Part shown: in pieces, positions 34,237 through 41,766 of the stretch
Position numbering within the stretch: the stretch's first letter is position 1
Layout of the letters: every line of letters begins with the position of its first letter
Origin: JAHIKV01 sp963733145
GTDB lineage: Bacteria; Planctomycetota; Planctomycetia; Pirellulales; Thermoguttaceae
Reading direction: 5' to 3'
Assembly (NCBI GenBank): GCA_963733145.1
Contig: CAVTCJ010000013.1
Coordinates: 186,001 to 250,000, forward strand
DNA length: 64,000 bases
Notes under the pieces: model-generated
What the model saw: only the letters and a program-made list of their open reading frames with translations
Told to the model about the DNA's origin: nothing
Databases searched by the model: none
Made by a program: the position numbers and the translations under genes

Positions 34237-35263
34237 ATGGATCACTCAAAACTGGTCGGTACGATTGAAGCCATGTTGCCCACCGGCAAGGGGCTCTTGG
34301 CCATGGACGAGAGCAACCCGACGTGCAACAAACGCTTCGCCAAGCTGGGGATTCCACAAACCGTCGAGGCCCACCGGGCGTGGCGCGAATTGATCTTGAC
34401 CACGCCGGGCCTGGGCGAGTTTCTCGGCGGGGCCATTCTCTTCGACGAGACTATACGTCAGTCGAAAGACGACGGCACGCCGTTTATTAAACTCCTCACC
34501 ACCGCCGGAATCGTGCCGGGCATCAAGGTGGACGCCGGCGCCAAGGACATGGCCCTGCATCCGGGCGAGAAAATCAGCGCGGGGCTCGACGGCCTGCGAG
34601 AGCGGCTTGCCGAATACGTCGAGATGGGAGCGAAATTCGCCAAATGGCGGGCCGTCATCACCATCGGCCAAGATATTCCCAGCCGCGGATGCCTCGAAGC
34701 CAACGCCCGCGGCTTGGCGCTCTACGCCGCGCTCTGCCAGGAAGCCGGGCTGGTGCCGATTGTCGAGCCCGAGGTGATGATGGACGGCGGTCATACTTTG
34801 GAACAGTGTGCCCGGGTGACGGAAGCCCTGCTCCACGCCGTGTTCAGCGAATTGCATCACCAGCGGGTGGTTTTCGAGGGGATGGTGCTAAAGCCCAACA
34901 TGGTCGTGTCCGGGATGGAATGTCCCACGCAGGCGGGCGTGGAGGAAGTGGCCGACGCCACGGTGCGCTGCCTGTTGCGGGCCGTGCCGGCGGCCGTGCC
35001 GGGCGTGGCTTTTCTGTCCGGCGGGCAGACTCCCGAACTGGCCGCGGCTCGCTTGAACGCCATGCACGTCCGCTGGCAGTCGAAGCTGCCTTGGGCCTTG
35101 ACGTTCTCGTTTTCCCGCGCCATTCAGCAGCCGGCGCCTCGACCTCTGGAAAGGCGACGCCGGCAACGTCGCCGCGGCCCAGAAGGTGCTATACCATCGG
35201 GCCAAGTGCAGCGCCATGGCGTGTCAAGGGCGATACACACCTGAGATGGAAAAGGTAGCCTGA
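34237..35263 (+). CDS. Class I fructose-bisphosphate aldolase (frameshifted near its end)
   Basis: Glycolytic/gluconeogenic Schiff-base aldolase, about 342 residues. MDESNPTCNKRFAKLGI; ILFDETIRQSKDDGTPF; GIKVDAGAKD; AKWRAVITIG; VPIVEPEVMMDGGHTLEQC (conserved Glu pair); FEGMVLKPNMVVSGME, where the Lys forms the Schiff base; FLSGGQTPELAAARLNAM. Near 35135 the frame shifts by one base into LDLWKGDAGNVAAAQKVLYH and RAKCSAMACQGRYTPEMEKV, with a stop at 35263, giving the normal tail. GGGAGAG precedes ATG 34237; earlier in-frame ATG lies in the palindrome. Confidence 0.93.
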
Positions 35264-35545
35264 CGCTTGCCCGCGCTCCGCTCACGGTAACGAAAAACGA
35301 TAACCGTGCATCGGCGGCGCCAGATTTCCAGCGTGACGGCCCGTCATTGTAAAGTCAAACAGGTTCAAGGAATACGATATTTGCCAAATCAGTGGTGCCG
35401 TCCAGTTTGCATCTATTTTCACCGTTTTGCACAATTTCGGCTGAAAACGCAAGGCGACCAACGACTTCCATCTCGAAGACGTTGTCTGCCACGAGTCGTT
35501 GGGCGGGTTGCTCAGACACTACGAACGGTGCGCGGACACTCTCAA

Positions 35546-36457
35546 TTACTCACTCGCCGATAGCCGGCGCACCGCCATCTCGCAATACTCCGGCGAGCAG
35601 TCGATGCCGATGAACCGCCGGCCGAGGCGGCGGGCGACCAGGGCCGTGGTGCCGCTGCCCATGAAGGGATCGAGGACGATGCCGCCGGGTGGACAGCCTG
35701 CCGATATGCACAACTCCACGAGCTTCTCCGGGAACACGGCGAAATGGGCGTCGGGAAACTTCGACAGCGGAATCTCCCAGACCGTGCGGCGGTTGCGACC
35801 CTTGGCGTGAAACGCCTGGTCCCATCGCGCGGTGTGGAGGTTCGAGTTGCCCTTGTTTTTGCCTTGCTCGGGCGTGCCGTTGCGTTTGCCGAAATGGTTC
35901 CGCCCGCCGCGCATGCGACTCTTCTCGGTAAACGTCACGTGCGGCTCGCGGATGGCGTCGGCGTCGTAGTAATACTCGGCCGTCTTGGCGAAGAGAAACA
36001 CGTATTCGTGAGCGGTGGTCGGACGGTTCTTCACCGGCGAGGGCATGGCGTTCGGCTTGTGCCAGACGACGTCCGACCGCAGCAGCCAGCCGGCTTGGTC
36101 CTGCATGGCGATGACGACCCGCCAGGGCAGCCCGAGCAAATTCGAGCGGTGATACTTGTCGCCGAGGTTCAGCCAGAGCGTCCCCGAGGGCTTCAACAAC
36201 CGCCGGCACTGCTGCATGACCAACAGCAATTGGGCGACGTACTCGCCGGGCGACCGTTCGTTGCCGATCTGATTGTCGCCGCTGTAGTCGCGCTGCCGAA
36301 AGTAGGGCGGGCTGGTGACGATCGCGTCCACGCAGTCGTCGGGCAGCGCCGCCAATTCCGCGCGGCAGTCGCCGCAGAGGAAAGTGTCGGCAAGCTCGTC
36401 GATCGACCGCGGCCCGGCAGGTTTGATCTGAATGCTTTTGTCCGCCACGTTTTCCAC
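35546..36457 (-). CDS. DNA methyltransferase, DNMT_N6_N4 class (beta-type)
   Basis: SAM-dependent methylation of adenine-N6 or cytosine-N4 in DNA. Motif IV AIVTSPPYFRQRDYSGDN comes first, then the target-recognition region (HEYVFLFAKTAEYYYDADAI; KNKGNSNLHTARWDQAF), then motif I VLDPFMGSGTTALVARRLGR near the end: order beta. S-P-P-Y points to cytosine N4 or adenine. The open frame extends to 36514, but its first codons come from the palindrome (a GTG inside it); GTG 36457 is preferred. No restriction enzyme adjoins it, so it is a solitary enzyme. Confidence 0.88.
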   Translation of the reverse strand: MENVADKSIQIKPAGPRSIDELADTFLCGDCRAELAALPDDCVDAIVTSPPYFRQRDYSGDNQIGNERSPGEYVAQLLLVMQQCRRLLKPSGTLWLNLGDKYHRSNLLGLPWRVVIAMQDQAGWLLRSDVVWHKPNAMPSPVKNRPTTAHEYVFLFAKTAEYYYDADAIREPHVTFTEKSRMRGGRNHFGKRNGTPEQGKNKGNSNLHTARWDQAFHAKGRNRRTVWEIPLSKFPDAHFAVFPEKLVELCISAGCPPGGIVLDPFMGSGTTALVARRLGRRFIGIDCSPEYCEMAVRRLSASE

Positions 36458-36490
36458 GTCGGTTTCTGAATACCATCTGAAAAAAAGAAC

Positions 36491-36575
36491 GTAGGGTGGG
36501 TCGAGCGTTAGCACAGTCCCACCATGATTGCCCGTGATAATTGGTGGGACTGCGCTAACGCTTGTCCCACCCTAC
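36491..36575. repeat. Palindromic element, GTAGGGTGGG family, copy 6
   Basis: GTAGGGTGGGTCGAGCGTTA and TAACGCTTGTCCCACCCTAC. The inner arms read GAGCGTTAGCACAGTCCC and GGGACTGCGCTAACGCTT: different from copies 1-5 but again mutually matched. It lies between the methyltransferase start and the rnpB 3-prime end. Confidence 0.9.
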
Positions 36576-36589
36576 GCCAACGAAAAAGT

Positions 36590-36982
36590 TCGGAGCGGAC
36601 CTATAAGCCGGGTTCTGTGCCCCCGCCGGTGAGGCGGGGCGACGGCCATTTCTCTAGGAGGCCGATTGCTCGGCCCCTCCAGCGATCTACCCGGAAGTGT
36701 TTGCGGGCCGGACCAGCCCGCGGGACCGGCCGGGCGAACTGAATCGTCCGACCGGGTCCGCTTCTTCCTGCTTGATCTTGCTCCAGGCGGGGTTTGCCTA
36801 GCCAAGCCGGTCGCCCGGCCTGCTGGTGAGCTCTTGCCTCACCGTTTCACCCTTACCGCGCGAACTCAAGAGTCCGCGCGGCGGTTTGCTTTCTGTTGCA
36901 CTTTCCCTGGCCTTTCGGCCGGTGGGCGTTACCCACCGCCTCGTCCTGCGGAGCCCGGACTTTCCTCCCGTCTTTGCCGCGT
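36590..36982 (-). ncRNA. rnpB: RNase P RNA
   Basis: Catalytic RNA of RNase P, type A-like. On the minus strand GGGAGGAAAGTCCGGGCTCC (36969 downward) begins the conserved core, followed by TGCAACAGAAAGCAAACCGC, GGTAAGGGTGAAAC, and near the 3-prime end ACAGAACCCGGCTTATAGG (about 36620-36600). All typical core blocks are present. The 5-prime boundary is uncertain: P1-P3 should lie upstream of the GGGAGGAAAG block, but that space (above 36982) is occupied by a palindromic element and then an IS. GCGGAC inside that element can pair with the 3-prime GTCCGC, so P1 may be formed there. Confidence 0.93.
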
Positions 36983-37043
36983 AGGACAGGTTGACAACCT
37001 GTCCCGTGTCCGCCGCGCTGGACAGGTTAACAACCTGTCCTAC
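36981..37043. repeat. Palindromic element, GGACAGGTTGNCAACCTGTCC family, copy 2, at the rnpB 5-prime end
   Basis: GTAGGACAGGTTGACAACCT...GTCC and GGACAGGTTAACAACCTGTC...CTAC are two self-complementary units that also pair with each other. It begins about 12 bases upstream of the conserved GGGAGGAAAG block of rnpB. Confidence 0.88.
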
Positions 37044-37145
37044 ATTGGTCTTATCCAGATACCATGAAAGAGCCGGGGTCTCCAAGAAAAGTACGCTTGG
37101 GAGCGTTTCCAAACCCCAAGTTGACCCTTTCCAGGAGACCCCAGC
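37044..37145 (+). ncRNA. Candidate bridge-RNA / structured leader of the IS110-type element
   Basis: GGGGTCTCC (37074-37082) pairs with GGAGACCCC just before the transposase ATG, enclosing a second hairpin (CTCCAAG / CTTGGGAG). The outer stem covers the AGGAG ribosome site. IS110-group elements encode a bridge RNA in this position; assignment is by position and fold only. Confidence 0.35.
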
Positions 37146-38249
37146 ATGTTATACCTCGGTATCGACCAGCACAAGCGACAATTGACGGTGAATTTGCGCA
37201 ACGAAGACGGATCGGTGATCCTCAAGCGGCAGGTGAGCACGCAGTGGGAGAAGGTTCGCGTCTTCTTTGACGATCTTGCCGAAAAGGCGGAGCCGGAGGG
37301 CGGCTTTCTGGCGATTGTCGAAGTTTGCGGCATGAACCCCTGGCTATTGGACATGCTCAAAGAATACGGTTGTCGAGAAATCGTCGTGATCCAGCCGACG
37401 GAGCGATCCAAGCAGAAGACCGACCGTCGCGATGCCGGCCAGTTGGGCCACTCGCTGTGGGTTCATCGCCAACAGTTTCTCGATGGAAAGCATCCGCTCG
37501 GGCTGCGGCGCGTCCAGCCGCCCACGGCCCAGGAGGCCGACGATCGGCAGCTTACGGCGTTGCGTGCTCGGCTGACGAAGAAATGCACGGCGGCGCTCAA
37601 CGGCATCCACAAGATTTTGCGGAAACACAATTTGGAGCAGGAGTGTCCGACGAAGGTTTTTCAGACGCAAAAGGTCCGCCGCTGGCTGGTCGAGATGAAC
37701 TTGCCCGCAATCGATCGGCTGGAGATGAACTTGTTGTTGCCGCAATGGGAGTTGCTCGACGAACAGTTGGAAGTCGTCGAAGCGAAGATTGCGGAGCGTG
37801 CGGCGGCCGACGAACAAGCGAAACTGCTGGAGTCGATGCCGGGCATGGGACATTACAGCGCCGTGGCCATTACGTCGCGGATCGGCGACATCGAGCGGTT
37901 TAAGCGGCCCGACAGCCTGGCGAACTATTTCGGATTGACGCCCGGCTGCCGCAACTCGGGCGAAGCAACGCAGCGCCTTGGTTCGATCACGAAACAAGGC
38001 AGCAGGATCGTCCGCCACTTGCTCGGGCAGGCTGTGATCAAAGTGTTGCGATTCGACGGCGTAATGCGTGCTTGGTTCAAGCGCATCAAGCAGCGTCGCG
38101 GCTCGAAGATCGCGAGGGTGGCCGTGATGCGGCGTATGGCGACGATTATGTGGCACATGTTGAAGAAGAAACAGAAGTACCGCTATGCGTTGCCGATCAA
38201 GAAACACCGGGAATTCGTGGAGTTTGAAGGCTCAACGGAAGCGGCATGA
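37146..38249 (+). CDS. IS110-family transposase (DEDD recombinase)
   Basis: 367 residues. The N-terminal RuvC-like domain has GIDQHKRQLTV (Asp), AIVEVCGMNPWLLDMLKEYG (Glu) and QKTDRRDAGQLGHSLW (Asp), and the C-terminal Transposase_20 domain has LLESMPGMGHYSAVAITSRI and ANYFGLTPGCRNSGEATQRL with KQGSRIVRHLLGQA containing the candidate nucleophilic Ser. The family works with a bridge RNA that specifies both target and donor. The frame is intact, so the element may be active. AGGAG precedes the ATG but lies within a stem. Confidence 0.92.
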   Translation: MLYLGIDQHKRQLTVNLRNEDGSVILKRQVSTQWEKVRVFFDDLAEKAEPEGGFLAIVEVCGMNPWLLDMLKEYGCREIVVIQPTERSKQKTDRRDAGQLGHSLWVHRQQFLDGKHPLGLRRVQPPTAQEADDRQLTALRARLTKKCTAALNGIHKILRKHNLEQECPTKVFQTQKVRRWLVEMNLPAIDRLEMNLLLPQWELLDEQLEVVEAKIAERAAADEQAKLLESMPGMGHYSAVAITSRIGDIERFKRPDSLANYFGLTPGCRNSGEATQRLGSITKQGSRIVRHLLGQAVIKVLRFDGVMRAWFKRIKQRRGSKIARVAVMRRMATIMWHMLKKKQKYRYALPIKKHREFVEFEGSTEAA

Positions 38250-38285
38250 AGGACTAAAGGCAGGTTTTTCGGGGGACGTCCCCCG

Positions 38286-38947
38286 AGCCCCCGAAGGATT
38301 TAACGCGGAAAGCTCAAAGAGGAGTGCAAGGCCATGAAAAGAACGAGGGCGAACCGTTTGGCCCGCCCTCATTCCTCTTCGAGCCCTGGCGCGACGCTCG
38401 GGTCGGTTCCCACCGTTGCCCTACCCTTCGCCCAGGTTGAAAAAGTGTAGCATTAACGCAAGTACCTTGGAGAAACATTTTTGACTTTGTGACGGTGTTG
38501 ATTCGCCGCTTTCGGCGAGCGAATCCCTGCGGCTCCACGCCAGCTCGATGTGTCCCCTTGACTTGGTCGCATGACTAGGCGTGATCCTGATTGGAGCGGC
38601 GAGGAGTCCCGCAGGACGATCGAAAGATTTTATCGGTGTCGGGCGAATCGCGCCCGAGCGCGGACGTAATTGACGGTTCGCGGGCGTCCACGAAGGGACG
38701 GGTTGAGGCACGGTCGCATTTAGAAAAGAACGACCGAACAGACCTCGCGGAAGAAATCGTAACACGGAAACGAGTCAAAAAAAGGCACTCACACGAGACA
38801 TCCGCACACGGAGCGGCAAAAAACGGTTCCATATTCCAAACAGTTCGCCAATGCGAACCGCGTAGATCGTTTGTACATGCACTCGAAAAACAACCACTCA
38901 CAAGCGATACAATTCGCAGAGACCACCCTTGACACACAAGGCTCTTT
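38286..38947. other. IS right flank and gene-poor stretch
   Basis: 38286-38440 contains hairpins and belongs probably to the IS right end (GAGGGCG/CGCCCTC at 38345-38370). From 38440 to 38947 there is no supported gene; a 113-codon open frame at 38591 has no homology signal and poor codon pattern. Local composition is more AT-rich toward the RAYT unit. Confidence 0.4.
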
Positions 38948-38971
38948 CAGGGAGGGGACACAATACTAGTA

Positions 38972-38998
38972 TTGACAAAATAGGCAATATCCTATATT
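38972..38998 (+). promoter_or_regulatory. Promoter of the RAYT gene
   Basis: TTGACA (38972-38977) and TATATT (38993-38998) with a 15-base spacer; the transcript would start about 5-8 bases before or at the ATG (39007), so translation is probably leaderless. Confidence 0.5.
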
Positions 38999-39006
38999 CT
39001 TCGGAC

Positions 39007-39678
39007 ATGGCAAGATTGGCACGACTGGTCATCCCTGGCTTTCCACGCCATGTCACGCAACGCGGCAACCGGCGGCAGCAGACCTTCTTCAATGCCGACG
39101 ACTATGCGGCATATCTGGAACTTATGGGCGATTGGTGCCGTGAGAAAGGCGTGGAGATTTGGGGCTATTGCCTCATGCCGAATCACGTTAATCTGGTCGC
39201 CGTGCCGCAGACCGCCGACGGCCTGCGACGGGCCCTCGGCGAGGCCCATCGACGTTACACACGGCGGATCAATTTCCGCGAAAGATGGCGGGGCTACCTC
39301 TGGCAAGGCCGCTTCGCTTCCTTCATAATGGACGAGCCGTACTTGCTGGCCGCCGCGCGTTACGTGGAGTTGAATCCCGTGCGGGCGAAACTGGTCGAGG
39401 CGGCCGGCCAGTGGCCTTGGAGCAGTGCGAAGGCCCACCTCTCCGGCCGCGACGACCGCTTGGTGAAAGTCGCACCGCTGCTGGCGCTGGTCGCCGATTG
39501 GCGCGGCTTTCTGGACAGTGCGATGAGCGCGCAGAAAATCGAGGAATTGCGAGGGCACGGTCGCACCGGGCGTCCGCTTGGAAGTGCTTCGTTCCTCGAC
39601 CGTTTGGAAAGCAAGGTCGGCCGTGTCCTGCGACCGCAGAAAGGCGGCCGTCCGTCAAAATTACGCAGAATACCATAA
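39007..39678 (+). CDS. REP-associated (Y1/RAYT-type) transposase
   Basis: 223 residues. The Y1_Tnp domain shows RLVIPGFPRHVTQRGNRRQQ, GYCLMPNHVNLVAV, GYLWQGRFASFIMDE, and ARYVELNPVRAKLV, where the Tyr is the nucleophile. In RAYTs the metal-binding motif is H-V-H; here it reads H-V-N (AAT in place of CAT), which would weaken activity unless a sequencing error. These HUH-type enzymes cut at REP palindromes. The genome has many palindromes, so this is a candidate source, though only this unit's own ends match it clearly. Confidence 0.9.
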   Translation: MARLARLVIPGFPRHVTQRGNRRQQTFFNADDYAAYLELMGDWCREKGVEIWGYCLMPNHVNLVAVPQTADGLRRALGEAHRRYTRRINFRERWRGYLWQGRFASFIMDEPYLLAAARYVELNPVRAKLVEAAGQWPWSSAKAHLSGRDDRLVKVAPLLALVADWRGFLDSAMSAQKIEELRGHGRTGRPLGSASFLDRLESKVGRVLRPQKGGRPSKLRRIP

Positions 39679-39700
39679 CTAGTATTGTGTCCCCTCCCTG

Positions 39701-39960
39701 AATAGCCCCGCGAATTAGCATTGCCGCCGCGAAAATGGGACTGTCCCCCTGGGGTGGCACGCGCCTTCCGCCCGGCATCCGAATTTTCAAAGATCGCTCC
39801 CCCGCCGAGAATATCGGCGCGTCCATCCTACCACCACCGGCGGCCAATTCAAGGTCAAGATTTGGCCACCTCGTAGTGAAGTGAACGGGCAGGAAGTAAA
39901 CGAATCAGCGAAGAATGGACCTGTCCCGTTTACTCCGCGTTTACTCCGTAAAATAAACTA
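39701..39960. other. Intergenic stretch before the riboswitch
   Basis: Contains AAAATGGGACTGTCCCCCTG, a GGGACTGTCCC motif seen also inside the RNase HII-like gene. No gene is supported. Confidence 0.4.
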
Positions 39961-39988
39961 TTGACAACCACAACTCTCATGGTAAAAT
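39961..39988 (+). promoter_or_regulatory. Sigma-70-like promoter for the riboswitch transcript
   Basis: A perfect TTGACA (39961-39966) and TAAAAT (39983-39988) with a 16-base spacer. The predicted start lies near 39995, giving a leader of about 240 bases that contains the riboswitch. Confidence 0.7.
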
Positions 39989-40027
39989 GCCGTCTGTGTG
40001 CTGGAGGTAAATTCACTCCGAGAGCAC

Positions 40028-40126
40028 AAACATCCAGAGGACGCGAGGGATACGGCCCGACGACCGTCCGGCAACCTGGCTTAACGGCTAAGGTGCCAAT
40101 GCCGGCCCGAAAAGGGAACGATGTGG
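40028..40126 (+). promoter_or_regulatory. SAM-I-type riboswitch
   Basis: Matches the S-box consensus: CATCCAGAGGACGCGAGGGA, then TACGGCCCGACGACCGTCCG, GCAACC, AAGGTGCCAATGCC and GGGAACGATGTGG, with ACATC/GATGT closing helix P1. Downstream, TCCCTG/CAGGGA forms a hairpin, and CCTCC at about 40210 can pair with the GGGAGG ribosome site just before ATG 40236, suggesting control at translation. It should report S-adenosylmethionine level, normally shutting the gene off when SAM is high. Confidence 0.85.
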
Positions 40127-40235
40127 CTTGTCAAGAGCAATTACGGCGTCCCTGCCGAGCAGGGATCTCTGGATTTGCCCGTCGTTTCTCCTTTCGGGCT
40201 TCGTGGCCGTTTCCTCCTAACCGGGAGGGTTTTCC

Positions 40236-40961
40236 ATGGTCCGCGAGATTCGTTTTGACGGTTTCCCGTACATTCTCACCAAGATTGTTGGGGCCATGTA
40301 TCATGTTGCTCTATTGCCCAAGGATCTGTCGGTCTCGGAAATGACGGAACTTGCACATCTGCAAGTGCTGGCGAATCGCCTCCCCACCTGTCTGGTCTTG
40401 TCCGAGAAACAATGTCTGTATTTCAGCCCGGAGAACGGCAAGCAATCGCAGGCCGAGCCGCCGTGGGGGGGAATATGGATTGTCGACAAACTGCAATTGT
40501 CGCAAGACTTCGACGACTGCAAGGATCTCCGGCTACGCCGCCGGAAACTCGACGTTTTTATGAAAGCGAGGAATCCGACTTCCGGCTACATGGTCTGCAC
40601 CGCTAGAGCGAATGCCCGGGACGCAACCCCCGAGGAAAAAGTCTTGCTCGCCGGATCGACGGCGGACGGGATACCCAAGGGGCTTTCGCGCTGTCCTACG
40701 TGCTCGGAATACAAAGGCACGTGCTTTCCTCTCAATGATAAACTCCAGAATGAGGTCTTGCAGGTCCATTGCCAATGCGAAAATTGGAACCGCTGCGCCC
40801 GCTGCGGCGAAACGCTCTCCGAAAACCGGTTGAATGCAAACCATTACATTACATCCCGGAAAGGAATATTTCATCATCCGGGCTTCTCCTGCTTTTCGCA
40901 CAAGTGCAAGAGCGCGGTGCCAGTCAAGAAGAAAAAAGGCAACAGGAGGACGCGAACATGA
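40236..40961 (+). CDS. Unknown Cys-rich (probable metal-binding) protein under SAM-I riboswitch
   Basis: 241 residues. The N-terminal half (MVREIRFDGFPYILTKIVGA; LPTCLVLSEKQCLYFSPENG; WGGIWIVDKLQLSQDFDD) is a beta-rich domain I do not recognise. The C-terminal half has several Cys clusters (CPTCSEYKGTC; CQCENWNRCARCG; FSCFSHKC) plus His (HHPGFSC), as in a double zinc finger or similar. ATG at 40236 has GGGAGG upstream. It overlaps the amidohydrolase gene by four bases, so both are in one transcript. SAM riboswitches usually control methionine or SAM genes; this protein is not one I know, so its function is open. Confidence 0.7.
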   Translation: MVREIRFDGFPYILTKIVGAMYHVALLPKDLSVSEMTELAHLQVLANRLPTCLVLSEKQCLYFSPENGKQSQAEPPWGGIWIVDKLQLSQDFDDCKDLRLRRRKLDVFMKARNPTSGYMVCTARANARDATPEEKVLLAGSTADGIPKGLSRCPTCSEYKGTCFPLNDKLQNEVLQVHCQCENWNRCARCGETLSENRLNANHYITSRKGIFHHPGFSCFSHKCKSAVPVKKKKGNRRTRT

Positions 40962-41754
40962 CAGTTCCGCTCGCCGTCGTACACGTTCCACACGCTTCTC
41001 CGGCAATTCCGGACGCGGTCCGCCGCACGCTGCTATTGACGGACGAGGAGTTGCGGCGCGAACTGCTCTTGATGACCGACTGGCATACCAACGTCCTCTT
41101 TGCGCTTCCCGGCGATTTGGCGTCAACGGTTCGATTTCCGGTCAGCCGACTCGTCGTCGATCCCGAGCGATTCATCGACGATTGTTCCGAACCGATGGCG
41201 GACAAGGGGATGGGCGCCGTTTATACTAAAACGTCGGACGGCAAGGACTTGCGGGGTCCACTCAGCGGAGAAGAGAGAAACGCTTTGCTCAGCGCCTACT
41301 ATTATCCGCATCACGCGCGGATTCGGGACGCGGTCGGCGCGGCCCTTGCCGAGCATGGAAGGTGCCTGATAATTGACGCCCACAGTTTCCCGTCACGGCC
41401 GTTGCCGCACGAGCCGGATCAGTCGCCGGGGCGTTGTGATATTTGCCTCGGCACGGACGAGTACCACAGTCCAACGTGGCTGACGGAATTATTGACGGCT
41501 GCGTTTGCGCGCGTGGTTTCACTGTTGCCGTCAATCGGCCGTTCTCCGGTTCGTTCGTCCCGATGGAGTTTTGCCGGCGCAAACCCCAGGTATTTTCGGT
41601 AATGATCGAAGTTAACCGAAGCCTGTACATGGATGAGGCCACCGGCGAACGCCTTGCTGGTTTCGGCCGCTTGCAGTCGAAATTAAGGAAGATTTACACC
41701 GAATTGGTGCAAAGTGCGGTTGCAAAAAATATCCAGTTTAACCCGCTTAACTGA
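40958..41754 (+). CDS. N-formylglutamate amidohydrolase family protein (frameshifted)
   Basis: MTVPLAVVHVPHASPAIPDA carries the family start (H-VPHAS), followed by VRFPVSRLVVDPERFIDDCS (D-NR-like, Asp/Arg), GAVYTKTSDGKDLRGPL and LIIDAHSFPSRPLPHE (metal His). Near 41510 the frame shifts by one into GFTVAVNRPFSGSFVPMEFC and VFSVMIEVNRSLYMDEATGE, the usual end; stop 41754. The family hydrolyses N-formylglutamate or related amides. AGGAGG stands before the ATG, which overlaps the stop of the Cys-rich gene. Confidence 0.85.
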
Positions 41755-41766
41755 AGTGAGAAGAGC

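Larger units (their letters stand above)
37044..38430 (+). mobile_element. IS110/IS1111-family insertion sequence
   Basis: One DEDD-type transposase gene with structured non-coding flanks on both sides (a 9-base inverted repeat upstream; hairpins at 38270-38285 and about 38345-38370 downstream). No terminal inverted repeats of the usual kind are seen, as expected for this family. Ends are not determined exactly; the limits given are approximate. It lies next to rnpB. Confidence 0.7.
38948..39700 (+). mobile_element. RAYT-type transposase unit bounded by an inverted repeat
   Basis: CAGGGAGGGGACACAATAC (from 38948) and its complement ending CCCCTCCCTG at 39700 bracket the transposase gene; the pairing extends over about 23 bases (through CTAGTAT). 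A fragment of the same 3-prime end exists at 29061-29145, so this unit has been copied at least once. Confidence 0.75.

Noticed and set aside
36491..36514. GTG start of the DNA methyltransferase inside the palindrome
   Set aside because: The codons are pure repeat sequence; a later GTG (36457) fits the protein family better, though the true start is unproven.
38591..38932. Open frame of 113 codons after the IS element
   Set aside because: No homology, poor codon pattern, no ribosome site; treated as non-coding.
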